Assembly (NCBI RefSeq): GCF_000344135.1
Contig: NZ_BAOP01000008.1
Span: 62,001-126,000, forward strand
Reading direction: 5' to 3'
DNA from: Gordonia malaquae NBRC 108250
GTDB lineage: Bacteria; Actinomycetota; Actinomycetes; Mycobacteriales; Mycobacteriaceae
DNA length: 64,000 nucleotides
Shown here piece after piece: positions 42,182-50,834 of this stretch; the first letter of the stretch is position 1; each line of letters starts with the position of its first letter. The notes beneath the pieces are model-generated. The model ran no database searches. It saw only the letters and a program-made list of their open reading frames with translations, and had not been told where the DNA came from. The position numbers and the translations under genes were made by a program.

Positions 42182-43654
42182 ATGGACTCTCTCGACAATG
42201 CCGTTGTGTGGTTCAACGACCACTACGGCTACGTGCTCATTGTTCTCTTGGTCGGAGCGGGTCTCTGGTGGGGGACGCGGACGCTGCTGGTCCAGATCCG
42301 GATGGCGCCCGAGATGGCGCGGGCGATCAAGGAGCAGCCGCCCAAAGCGGAGTCGGGTGCGGCTCAGATCTCGGCGTTCCGAGCGTTCTGCATCTCTGCG
42401 GCGTCCCGCGTGGGCACCGGCAATGTCGCAGGTGTCGCCGTGGCGCTCACGATCGGTGGACCGGGCGCGGTGTTCTGGATGTGGATGCTCGCGATCATCG
42501 GCGGCGCGACCGCCTTCGTCGAATCGACTCTGGGGCAGCTCTACAAGGTCCGCGACGGCGTCGACTATCGCGGCGGTCCTGCCTACTACCTGAGCCGAGG
42601 GATCAAGAACCGGAAGGTCGGCATCGCCATGGCGTTCGTGTTCGCGATGGCGATCACGTTCACCTACGGATTCGTGTTCAACGCGGTGCAGTCCAACTCG
42701 ATCACGTCGGCGGTCGATCTTGCTGTCGACGTCGACGGCGAGTGGCTCCCGTACGTGATCGGAGGCGTACTGGCCGTTCTGACGGCGGCGGTGATTTTCG
42801 GCGGAGTCCACCGCATCTCCGGTGTCTCCCAGGTGCTGGTCCCGGCGATGGCGGTGCTGTACGTCGGGCTCGCACTGCTGGTGGTGCTGACCAACCTGAC
42901 GCAGCTTCCCGGTGTGGTCCGCGACATCGTCGAGTCGGCCTTCGGGTGGCGCGAATTCGTCGGCGGCGGAGTGTGGGCGGCGATCATGCAGGGCATGCGT
43001 CGTGGACTGTTCTCCAACGAAGCGGGCATGGGATCGACACCGAACGCCGCCGCGACCGCGGCCGTGTCCCATCCGGTGAAGCAAGGTCTCGTGCAGACTC
43101 TCGGCGTCTACTTCGACACCCTGATCGTCTGCTCGGCCACGGCGTTCATCATTCTGCTGTCCAACCCGGACTACGGAAGCGACCTCGAAGGTGTGCAACT
43201 GACGCAGACGGCGCTCGCGCAGCAGATCGGATCCTGGGCGGGCCCGCTCCTGGCGGTGATCCTGTTCTTCCTCGCGTTCAGCTCCGTGATCGGCAATTAC
43301 TACTACGGCGAAACGAACATCGCGTTCTTCACGCGGCGCCGGTGGGTGCTCAACGTGTTCCGACTGATCGTGGTCGGGTTCGTCTTCTTCGGTGCGATCG
43401 CCAAGGTGTCCCTGGTCTGGAATCTCGCGGACCTCTTCTCCTCAGTGATGGCGACGGTGAACGTCGTCGGACTGTTCGCGATCGGCGGCGTCGCGGTCCT
43501 GCTGCTGCGCAATTACTCGGAGCAGCGATCGCGCGGCCTCGATCCGGTGTTCCACCGCGACGACATCCCCGGACTCACCGGAGTCGAATGCTGGGACGGC
43601 ACCGACCCGGAGACGATCAGAGAGCCTGCTCGCGTTGTGGATGTGCGGCAGTGA
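42182..43654 (+). CDS. Sodium:alanine/glycine symporter (AGCS family)
   Basis: 490 residues with about 11 helices. The AGCS signature SRVGTGNVAGVAVALTIGGPGAVFWMWMLAIIGG is at residues ~77-110; GLFSNEAGMGSTPNAAATA and FAFSSVIGNYYYGETNI are also typical. Imports alanine, glycine or related amino acids with sodium. The ATG at 42182 follows a short upstream in-frame extension. The palindrome region 43659-43694 comes right after the stop. Confidence 0.9.
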   Translation: MDSLDNAVVWFNDHYGYVLIVLLVGAGLWWGTRTLLVQIRMAPEMARAIKEQPPKAESGAAQISAFRAFCISAASRVGTGNVAGVAVALTIGGPGAVFWMWMLAIIGGATAFVESTLGQLYKVRDGVDYRGGPAYYLSRGIKNRKVGIAMAFVFAMAITFTYGFVFNAVQSNSITSAVDLAVDVDGEWLPYVIGGVLAVLTAAVIFGGVHRISGVSQVLVPAMAVLYVGLALLVVLTNLTQLPGVVRDIVESAFGWREFVGGGVWAAIMQGMRRGLFSNEAGMGSTPNAAATAAVSHPVKQGLVQTLGVYFDTLIVCSATAFIILLSNPDYGSDLEGVQLTQTALAQQIGSWAGPLLAVILFFLAFSSVIGNYYYGETNIAFFTRRRWVLNVFRLIVVGFVFFGAIAKVSLVWNLADLFSSVMATVNVVGLFAIGGVAVLLLRNYSEQRSRGLDPVFHRDDIPGLTGVECWDGTDPETIREPARVVDVRQ

Positions 43655-43658
43655 GTCG

Positions 43659-43700
43659 GATGAAAAGTAATTGACTCGAACTGAGTTTTTCATCTAACGT
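43659..43700 (+). promoter_or_regulatory. Promoter with overlapping palindrome ahead of pnuC-nadR-nrtR
   Basis: A sigma-A-type promoter is visible: TTGACT (43671-43676), 18-nt spacer, TAACGT (43695-43700). The palindrome GATGAAAA (43659-43666) with TTTTCATC (43687-43694), holding an inner ACTC-N5-GAGT (43674-43686), straddles the spacer. It is in the right place for autorepression by NrtR encoded in the operon. The same hairpin might also end the symporter transcript. Confidence 0.6.
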
Positions 43701-43730
43701 CATGGCACGACAACCTCGAGGGGAAGTGCC

Positions 43731-44372
43731 ATGAACGTCATCGACATGCTGAACACCACGGTGTTCACGATCGGGAATCAACCGTTGACGGCGGTCGAGG
43801 TGCTCGGCTTCGTGACCGGAGCCCTCTGCGTGTGGGCGGTGACGCGTCAGTGGTGGTGGAACTGGCCGATCGGCATCGCCAACAACGTTGTGTTCATCGT
43901 CCTGTTCCTCGGCGCCGGCCTTTACGCGGACACCGTCTTACAGGTGATCTTCGTGCTGCTCGGCCTGTACGGCTGGTGGATGTGGCGGCGTGCAGGCACT
44001 GCGACAGACTTGCCGGTCCGGCGTGTGACGGCACCCGAGGCGGCGGCCGGGGTGCTGGCGACAGCAGCCGGAACCGTCGCCGTCGCCCTGCTTCTGCACA
44101 GCCAGACCGACTCCACCGTGCCGTGGCCGGACGCCTTCATCCTCGCCGCATCGCTGCTGGCCACGTGGGGGCAGGCGCGGAAGATCATCGAGCAGTGGTG
44201 GGTGTGGATCGTCGTCGACATCGTCTCGATCCCGCTGTACGTGCACAAGGGACTGTGGCTCACCGCGATCCTGTACGCGGGCTTCCTCTGCCTGTGCATC
44301 GACGGCCTGCGACGGTGGCGTCGTGATCTCGCCGCCCAGGCGGACACGCCCGACGTGGTGGTCGTGGGATGA
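43731..44372 (+). CDS. pnuC: Nicotinamide riboside transporter PnuC
   Basis: 213 residues, about seven helices. Typical stretches are GFVTGALCVWAVTRQWWWNWPIGIANNVVFIVLF, YGWWMWRR and WWVWIVVDIVSIPLYVHKGLWLTAILYAGFL. Facilitates uptake of nicotinamide riboside, which is trapped by phosphorylation. Its stop overlaps the nadR start (ATGA at 44369), so the two steps are coupled. Confidence 0.93.
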   Translation: MNVIDMLNTTVFTIGNQPLTAVEVLGFVTGALCVWAVTRQWWWNWPIGIANNVVFIVLFLGAGLYADTVLQVIFVLLGLYGWWMWRRAGTATDLPVRRVTAPEAAAGVLATAAGTVAVALLLHSQTDSTVPWPDAFILAASLLATWGQARKIIEQWWVWIVVDIVSIPLYVHKGLWLTAILYAGFLCLCIDGLRRWRRDLAAQADTPDVVVVG

Positions 44373-45484
44373 CGACGGCACTGGTCATCGGGAAGTTCTA
44401 CCCGCCGCACAACGGTCACCTCGCGCTGATCGAGCACGCCGCACGATACGGTCGCGCGGTGGTCCTCGTGATGGCGACGGCGCAGGAGTCCATTCCGCTA
44501 GCCGACCGAGTCGGCTGGCTGCGGCAGGCGGCCGCGCACATGCCGGAGGTGACTGTCGTGGGCGTGCTCGACGACGCACCGGTCGACTACACGTCGTCCG
44601 TCGCGTGGACCGCACACGTGCAGGCGATGGTGGTGGCACTGCGGGTGAACGGCATGCCATTGCCAGACGTGGTCGTCTCGAGCGAGAGCTACGGCGAACG
44701 GCTCGCAGCCGAACTGGGTGCTGCCGCCGACCTGTACGACCCGTCCCGCTCGGGCGTCTCGGTCAGCGGCACCGCGGTCCGTGCCGACGTGGTCGGCCGG
44801 TGGGAACAGCTCCCGGAACCCGTGCGGCTCGGGCTGGCGACGCGGATCATCGTCGTCGGCGCCGAATCGACGGGCACGACGACCCTCGCCACTGGACTGG
44901 TCGACCATTACCGATCGCTGCCCGGCCACCACGGCATGCGGCGAGTCGAGGAGTACGGCCGCGAGTTCACGTACTCGCTGTACCGCCAGACGTGCGACGC
45001 GGCGGCACGTGCCGGACGACCGACTCCGACACTCGACGACCTCCACTGGACCACTGAGCAGTTCACCGCGATCGCCGCGGAGCAGACGCGCCGCGAGAAC
45101 GACGCGGCTCGCGCACATCCGCTGGTCATCGCCGACACAGATGCCTTCGCGACCATGCTGTGGGAGCGGCGGTATGTCGGCTCGCACAGTACGGGGGCGC
45201 TCACCGCCGCGACGTCAGAACTGCCCAGGCGCGCGCTGTACCTGGTGACCGATCACGTCGGCGTCCCGTTCGAGCAGGACGGTTGGCGCGATGGCGAACA
45301 CATCCGAGCCACGATGCACGACTGGTTCGTCGACGAGCTGACCGCCGCCGGGCATTCGTGGGTTCTCCTGCGGGGATCACCTGCCGAGCGTCTCGACTAC
45401 GCGATCGCGACCATCGACGCGGCGTGGCGTAGAGCGTGTCGTTTCGACTCCCCGGAGTGGGCAGAACAGACTGTGCTCGCATGA
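44369..45484 (+). CDS. nadR: NadR-like bifunctional NMN adenylyltransferase / nicotinamide riboside kinase
   Basis: 371 residues. Residues 1-150 form the adenylyltransferase half (IGKFYPPHNGHL, with H-x-G-H; SGVSVSGTAVRAD). Residues ~158-355 form the kinase half. Its nucleotide loop reads GAESTGTTT: at the Walker A lysine position there is Thr170 (codon 44876-44878), so the kinase may use a different phosphate contact or have a changed activity. With PnuC upstream and NrtR downstream it completes an NR-to-NAD salvage operon. No helix-turn-helix is present at the N-terminus. Confidence 0.85.
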   Translation: MTTALVIGKFYPPHNGHLALIEHAARYGRAVVLVMATAQESIPLADRVGWLRQAAAHMPEVTVVGVLDDAPVDYTSSVAWTAHVQAMVVALRVNGMPLPDVVVSSESYGERLAAELGAAADLYDPSRSGVSVSGTAVRADVVGRWEQLPEPVRLGLATRIIVVGAESTGTTTLATGLVDHYRSLPGHHGMRRVEEYGREFTYSLYRQTCDAAARAGRPTPTLDDLHWTTEQFTAIAAEQTRRENDAARAHPLVIADTDAFATMLWERRYVGSHSTGALTAATSELPRRALYLVTDHVGVPFEQDGWRDGEHIRATMHDWFVDELTAAGHSWVLLRGSPAERLDYAIATIDAAWRRACRFDSPEWAEQTVLA

Positions 45485-46122
45485 CCGACCAGCCGTTGAT
45501 CGCCGTCGACGTGGTCCCGGTCGCCTGGACACAGGCCGGGCTCGTCGTCGGCACTGCCCGCAGACGGTTCGAACCGTTCATCGGACGGTTCGCACTGCCC
45601 GGCGTCCTCCTCGGCGCCGGTGAACGGCTGTCCGACGCGGCGGGCCGAGCGCTCGACAGCAAGGCGGGGATCGGCGCGTCCTCGGTGCGGCACCTGTTTC
45701 AGATCGGCGCGTTCGACGGCCCGGACCGTGAACCGCGTCGTCATGCGATCTCGGTGGCCTTCGTCGCGGTGATCGATCCGGGCGTGGTGGACGGCGGGGC
45801 CGCCGAGGTGTCGTGGACGAGGGCCGACGAGGAGTCTGCTCTGCCGTTCGATCACAACGCGATCGTGGCGGTGGCGCTGACTCAGATCCGACAACGCCTG
45901 TGGTCCGACGACGACACCACCCGGGCTCTCACCGGACCGTGGTTCTCCACGCCTGACGCTGTGCGCCTCACCAGCGACGTCACCGGACAGCCGGTGCATC
46001 AATCGAATCTTCGGCGCGCTCTTGCAGGACACTCGCGACTGCGGTCCACTCAGGCACCGGACGTCGGCAAGCCGGGGAGACGGCCGCTCGTGTGGGAATG
46101 GAGTTCTGCGGACGGGGACTGA
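45481..46122 (+). CDS. nrtR: NUDIX-related NAD regulator NrtR
   Basis: 213 residues, starting inside the nadR stop (ATGA). The N-terminal NUDIX-like domain (VDVVPVAWTQAGLVVGTARR, FALPGVLLGAGERLSDAAGRAL) has a changed catalytic box, as usual in this regulator, and the C-terminal ~70 residues form the winged helix (VTGQPVHQSNLRRALAGH). NrtR senses ADP-ribose-type metabolites of NAD. It probably represses its own operon through the palindrome at 43659-43694. Confidence 0.85.
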   Translation: MTDQPLIAVDVVPVAWTQAGLVVGTARRRFEPFIGRFALPGVLLGAGERLSDAAGRALDSKAGIGASSVRHLFQIGAFDGPDREPRRHAISVAFVAVIDPGVVDGGAAEVSWTRADEESALPFDHNAIVAVALTQIRQRLWSDDDTTRALTGPWFSTPDAVRLTSDVTGQPVHQSNLRRALAGHSRLRSTQAPDVGKPGRRPLVWEWSSADGD

Positions 46123-46128
46123 CCTGCG

Positions 46129-48303
46129 TCATTGTGCAGGCGGCGGCACTATCCAGGGGAGGGCCTCGGCGAGTTGACGCTCGAGTTCGGGAATCAGCGT
46201 CCGCACATACGTCTGAGTCAGATGATGCGGATCGCGGTACACCATGATGTTGCCGACGATCGCGGGACAGAAGTCCGCACTGCAGACGCCGTCGCTCAAG
46301 TCGAGCGCGTGAAAGAGCGGATCGCGCGCGGCGAGCGAACGTGCGGGGTCGACCGAGCTCAACGCACTCGCCCGATCAGTGCCGCACGAGGTCGCGGTGC
46401 CGCCGCCGGACAGGCAGTTCGGCGTGTCGATCGGTCCTTGGTCATTGTGCGGCCACGGGGTGTCGCGGATGCCGATCACCGGGATGCCCGCGGACGTCAG
46501 CTCCTCGAATGCGGTGATGTAGCCCTGCGGGAGGAAATCGCCCGGGCCGGATTCCGCGGGGCGCGTCGAATTCGTGATGACGGCGTCGGGTTTGGTGTTG
46601 AGGAGATCGTCCATCACCGCGAGGTTCCACTCGTAACACTCGGGGTATGGCACGCGTTCGAGATAGGCGGGGTTCTCGTCGACGGTGATCGGGCAGCCGC
46701 GCTTGACGTACGTGACGATCTTGACGCCGTTGGCCTTCGCGATGGGATCGACTGCACCCAGCCACATCTCCGTGTGCGAACCGCCGACCAGGGCGATCGT
46801 CTTCGATCCGTTCACGTCGCCGTAGACGCCGACGCTGGGAGCTGTCACGTCCATCTCGACCATCACGCCGTCGAAGAACGTCTGCGGCAGGTCGGACGCG
46901 GCGGCCAGGGGCGTCGGCTGCGGGTCGACGGCGGGAACAGGGACGCCGTTGAGGAGAGCGCGAGCACCGGGGTAGAGCGCCGGATCGAGGTTGGCGGTGT
47001 CGACGTGGACACCCGAGATGTGACGGTCCCACGCGGTGATGGCGCCCGCAGTGCCCGCGGAGGCCGCCACGAGCACCACCGTCAGGATCGCCGGGTAGGT
47101 GACGCGAGGGTGCGACCGCCACCGCACGTGTGTGATGGACGACCGTCCGCCGCCCCTCATCGGATCCTCCACGTACCGCTTCATCAGCCACGCGAGACCG
47201 AGGGACACGGCGAGGATCGCGGTGCCCTCGACGAACGTCGCATGGTCGGTCCCGTGCCACGTCAAGTAGAAGATCAGCAGCGGCCAGTGGATCAGATACA
47301 GCGAGTACGACAAGCCGCCCAACCAGACGGCTCGGTGGCTCGCGAGCATCCCGTTCACCGCGGGCCGGTCCTGACCGGGGGAGACCTGGCCCGACCAGAT
47401 GATCAGCAGAGTCGCCCCGACGGGGACCCACGCCAGTGCAGCGGGGTACTCGGCGACGCCGTCGATCCACCAACCGCATGTCGCGATGACGATCAGCGCG
47501 GCGACGGTCACGGCGCTGCGAATCCGCGTCGACACCCGCCAGGCAGGCATCCATATCGCGAGAAGGCCGCCGACCAGCGGCTCCCACAGTCGCGACAGCG
47601 TGTCGTAGTAGTTGTACGGCTGATCGATGTGCAGCCGGTGTTGCGCCCAGGCGAACGATGCGATCGCCGCCGAGCCGACGAGCACTGCGAAGATCGCACG
47701 GACCACGGCCGCCCGAGTGAACAACTCGAAGTGTGAACCGAGGATCTTGATGATGCCTGCGACCGTCAGCAGGACCAGAAGGGCGCCGACGAAGAACTGG
47801 CCCTGCATCGACATGGACCACAGGTGCTGGAGTGGACTGTTGGCCGAACTCGCGGCCAGATAGTCCTGCGAGTTCTTCGCCAGGTGATAGTTCTGGAAGT
47901 ACAGCGCGCTCGCGATCACCTCTCGCCCGACATTCAGCCAACGAGTCTGCGCGATGATCGCGATCGTCAGCAGCACGACCACGACGAGCACGGTGTAGAG
48001 CGCGGGCAGCAGCCGCCGCAGCAGTCGCTTGAGCCTCGGCCAGGGACTGATCGTCTCGCCGAAACCGATCAGGCTCGACTGGCTGTGGACTGCGTGTCGG
48101 ACCAGTGATCCGATGAAGAAGTACCCGGACAGAGTGAGAAACACGTCGACGCCGCCCGAGACCCGACCGAACCACACGTGGAAGCAGGCGACGAGGGCGA
48201 TCGCGATGCCGCGCAATCCGTCGAGATCGGTGCGATAGGCGGGGGCCTCGGCTTTTCCGGACGACTCCGACTTCCCGGCCCCGCTCACCGCCGGATTCGC
48301 CAT
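46129..48303 (-). CDS. Membrane acyltransferase (acyltransferase-3) fused to SGNH domain
   Basis: 724 residues. An acyltransferase-3 domain with ten or more helices (TDLDGLRGIAIALVACFHVWFG at the catalytic His, VDVFLTLSGYFF, LSYSLYLIHWPLLIF) is followed by a helix and an extracellular SGNH domain. The SGNH block I reads ALVGGSHTEMW, with Gly where Asp is usual in G-D-S-H, while YRDPHHLTQTY keeps the C-terminal D-x-x-H pattern. O-acylation of a cell-envelope sugar is likely. GGGAGA precedes ATG 48303. It diverges from a second protein of the same type. Confidence 0.85.
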   Translation of the reverse strand: MANPAVSGAGKSESSGKAEAPAYRTDLDGLRGIAIALVACFHVWFGRVSGGVDVFLTLSGYFFIGSLVRHAVHSQSSLIGFGETISPWPRLKRLLRRLLPALYTVLVVVVLLTIAIIAQTRWLNVGREVIASALYFQNYHLAKNSQDYLAASSANSPLQHLWSMSMQGQFFVGALLVLLTVAGIIKILGSHFELFTRAAVVRAIFAVLVGSAAIASFAWAQHRLHIDQPYNYYDTLSRLWEPLVGGLLAIWMPAWRVSTRIRSAVTVAALIVIATCGWWIDGVAEYPAALAWVPVGATLLIIWSGQVSPGQDRPAVNGMLASHRAVWLGGLSYSLYLIHWPLLIFYLTWHGTDHATFVEGTAILAVSLGLAWLMKRYVEDPMRGGGRSSITHVRWRSHPRVTYPAILTVVLVAASAGTAGAITAWDRHISGVHVDTANLDPALYPGARALLNGVPVPAVDPQPTPLAAASDLPQTFFDGVMVEMDVTAPSVGVYGDVNGSKTIALVGGSHTEMWLGAVDPIAKANGVKIVTYVKRGCPITVDENPAYLERVPYPECYEWNLAVMDDLLNTKPDAVITNSTRPAESGPGDFLPQGYITAFEELTSAGIPVIGIRDTPWPHNDQGPIDTPNCLSGGGTATSCGTDRASALSSVDPARSLAARDPLFHALDLSDGVCSADFCPAIVGNIMVYRDPHHLTQTYVRTLIPELERQLAEALPWIVPPPAQ

Positions 48304-48568
48304 CGTCGTCTCCCGTTCCTGCTCCGACCCGCAGTCGGGTGGACACCGCGTTTCCCCTGGCAGGTGCCGGGTTCGCAGCTTGTGATTCTAGCAGCCGCGG
48401 CGAACCGGACTCGTCCACGGCCGCTCACGGCCGCCCTCATTGTGACGTGCATCGAACGGATGACGAACGCCTGTCGTCCGATCGGGTGTGGCCGATCTGC
48501 TCCGTTATGCTGGGCCGCGTGCTCTGCGTTGACGCCGTCGACAAACAGGCGCGGCAGGAGTGCATCCG
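48304..48568. other. Divergent promoter region between two acyltransferase genes
   Basis: 265 nt without a supported gene. A -10-like TTATGCT occurs near 48504 for the rightward gene, and AGGAG at 48556-48560 is its ribosome site. No clear shared operator was found. Confidence 0.3.
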
Positions 48569-50734
48569 ATGACGGGAACGATCACGGAGCGCCCGCGCGC
48601 CCATTCTGTCGCCATCCGGAAACCGCGGCTTGTTGAAGAGGCCGTGGACGTCGCGCTGCCCGAATCCGACGAGGTCGTCAACGTCGTCGAAGAGACCCTG
48701 CCAGACGCCTCGCCCACACCGGAGCCGGCGGTCGAGCCCGCCGACCCGGTCGTCGAAGAGCCCGTTGACCTAGCGCTTCCGGTGGAGCCGGTCGCGGAGC
48801 AGGCCGCCGGGTCAGCACAAGAGGCCACGCCGGAAGCAGACTCTGATCCGGAGCCCGCGCCGCAGCCGCGGCCCAAGCCCGGCGGAATCCGTCGAGCCCC
48901 GGCACTGGACGGACTGCGCGGCATCGCAGTGCTGTCCGTCGTCGTCTATCACCTGTTCGGTGACGTGATGCGCGGTGGATACCTCGGCGTCGACATCTTC
49001 TTCGTCCTCTCGGGCTTCCTGATCACGTCCCTGCTCGTCCGCGAGTTCGGCGCGGGCGGACGGGTGTCGCTCAACGGGTTCTGGACGCGTCGAGCTCGCC
49101 GAATCCTGCCCGCGTCGGTCGCGGTGCTGGTGGTGTCCAGTGCGGTCGCCGGGCTCATCGGCGGCGACGTCGCGGTGAAACTTAAGGAACAGTTCTTCAG
49201 CTCGCTGCTGTTCGTGAACAACTGGGTGCAGATCGCGCAGTCGCAGAGCTATTTCGCGGAGACCACACCTCGCATCTTCATGCACTACTGGTCGTTGGCG
49301 ATCGAAGAGCAGTTCTACGTGATCTGGCCGCTGATGTTCCTCGGCGTCATGGTGCTCACGCGCAAGCTGGAGATCCGGCGCCGCCTGCTCGTCGCGGCGG
49401 CGATCGCCACCGTCCTCGGCCTGGCTTCAGCGGCCGCGATGGCGTTGCTGCACGACCCGGCCGCAGACCCGAGTCGGGTGTACTTCGGCAGTGACACGCA
49501 CCTGTTCGGGCTGCTGGCCGGCGCCGCGCTCGCCTTGGTCATCACCGCCCCGGCGTCTGACGCCGTCGACTCCTGGCCGCTGCGACGCAGCCCGGAGGTC
49601 GCGAAATGGCTCGGACTGATCGTTGCGCCGGTCGCTTTTGTCGGTCTCATCGTGATGCTCTTCGTCCTCCCCGACACGGCGTCGGCCACGTACCGCGGCG
49701 GCCTGCTCGTGGCCTGTCTGCTGACGACGGTCCTCGTGCACAACGCGGTCCGCGAGGAGGGGCCGATCCCCACGGTGTTGAGCAACCGCGCGCTGCGGTG
49801 GTTCGGCGCGCGATCCTTCAGTCTCTATCTGTGGCATTGGCCCGCGTTCATCTTCACGCGCGAACTGATCAACGGCAGTGGGATCGACGCGACGCACACG
49901 ATGCCCGGCTGGATGGTCGGGGTGATCGCGGCCGCCGTCAGTGTCGGACTGTCTGAACTCTCGTACCGATGGATCGAGACGCCGTTCCGCCGGCTCGGCT
50001 TCCGAGGTGTGCTGACCGCGGTCGGCGCCAGTGCTCGACGGGTTGCACCGCTCGCAGGTGTGGCCGCGGTTCTGGCCGTGGTGATGCTCGCAGGCTCGGC
50101 GCTCGGATCGAGTCCGTCGAAGTCGGCTCTGGAACAGCAACTCGACGACTTGGCCGAGATGCAGCGCCAGGCGAACGAGGCTCCCGCCGTCGTCTTGCCG
50201 CCGAAACCGTCGCGCGAACTTCCGACGGGGCCTGAGGTGACCGCGGTCGGCGATTCGGTGATGCTCGCGTCGTCACAAGCGCTGCGGAGGCGTCTGCCGG
50301 GCATCTACATCGACGCCGAGGTGTCGCGGCACTACTCGGGTGGCGAAGGAGTGCTCGCCGACCTGCTGGCCAACGACAAGATGCGCGAGTTCGTCGTCCT
50401 CGGGTTCGGAACCAACGGTCAGGCGTTCCCGGGACAGCTCAATCGGATCGTCCGGATGCTCGGCCCGGACCGAAAAGTGGTGCTCGTGGTTCCGTTCGGT
50501 CCCGTCGACGGCATACCGCAGGCCGCGGATCAGGTGCTTCGATACGTCAAACGCAAGCCGAACGTCTACCTCGCGCCCTGGTGCTCGATCGCTGCGGCCA
50601 ACCCCGCCGACCTGGGCGCGGACGGCGTTCATCCGGTGGGCCCGGGCCTGCGGTTGTACGCGGACGCGGTGGAGCAGGGGCTGCGTCAGGCCGTGCGCGG
50701 TGAGCGGGACCCGAACATCACCTGTCCGCTGTAG
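48569..50734 (+). CDS. Membrane acyltransferase (acyltransferase-3) fused to SGNH domain, OatA-like layout
   Basis: 721 residues. A ~110-residue acidic, Pro-rich cytosolic N-terminus precedes an acyltransferase-3 domain (ALDGLRGIAVLSVVVYHLF, GVDIFFVLSGFLITSLLV, MHYWSLAIEEQFYVIWPL, SLYLWHWPAFIF). The C-terminal extracellular SGNH domain has AVGDSVMLASSQ, GFGTNGQ and DGVHPVGPG, all blocks intact. This is the layout of OatA-type peptidoglycan or polysaccharide O-acetylases. A nested hairpin follows the stop. Confidence 0.87.
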   Translation: MTGTITERPRAHSVAIRKPRLVEEAVDVALPESDEVVNVVEETLPDASPTPEPAVEPADPVVEEPVDLALPVEPVAEQAAGSAQEATPEADSDPEPAPQPRPKPGGIRRAPALDGLRGIAVLSVVVYHLFGDVMRGGYLGVDIFFVLSGFLITSLLVREFGAGGRVSLNGFWTRRARRILPASVAVLVVSSAVAGLIGGDVAVKLKEQFFSSLLFVNNWVQIAQSQSYFAETTPRIFMHYWSLAIEEQFYVIWPLMFLGVMVLTRKLEIRRRLLVAAAIATVLGLASAAAMALLHDPAADPSRVYFGSDTHLFGLLAGAALALVITAPASDAVDSWPLRRSPEVAKWLGLIVAPVAFVGLIVMLFVLPDTASATYRGGLLVACLLTTVLVHNAVREEGPIPTVLSNRALRWFGARSFSLYLWHWPAFIFTRELINGSGIDATHTMPGWMVGVIAAAVSVGLSELSYRWIETPFRRLGFRGVLTAVGASARRVAPLAGVAAVLAVVMLAGSALGSSPSKSALEQQLDDLAEMQRQANEAPAVVLPPKPSRELPTGPEVTAVGDSVMLASSQALRRRLPGIYIDAEVSRHYSGGEGVLADLLANDKMREFVVLGFGTNGQAFPGQLNRIVRMLGPDRKVVLVVPFGPVDGIPQAADQVLRYVKRKPNVYLAPWCSIAAANPADLGADGVHPVGPGLRLYADAVEQGLRQAVRGERDPNITCPL

Positions 50735-50742
50735 GCAGGTTT

Positions 50743-50825
50743 CGCGTGTCGAAGGTTCTTTGATGGTTGGCGGCACCCCGCTGCACAGCGGAGCACCGCC
50801 GACCGTCTAGAAACCTCAACACGCG
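50743..50825. terminator. Nested hairpin between convergent SGNH genes
   Basis: Arms pair at three levels: CGCGTGT 50743-50749 with 50819-50825, AGGTT near 50753 with AACCT near 50812, and GGTTGGCGG 50765-50773 with CCGCCGACC 50796-50804 (one wobble), closed by a CCGCTG/CAGCGG top stem. It fills the gap between two convergent genes and is probably a two-way terminator. Confidence 0.6.
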
Positions 50826-50834
50826 ACACTCGAT

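Noticed and set aside
41981-43198. N-terminal extension of the M23 peptidase frame up to 43198
   Set aside because: The extension is wholly antisense to the AGCS symporter gene and has no signal-peptide logic; the signal-type segment follows the GTG at 41980.
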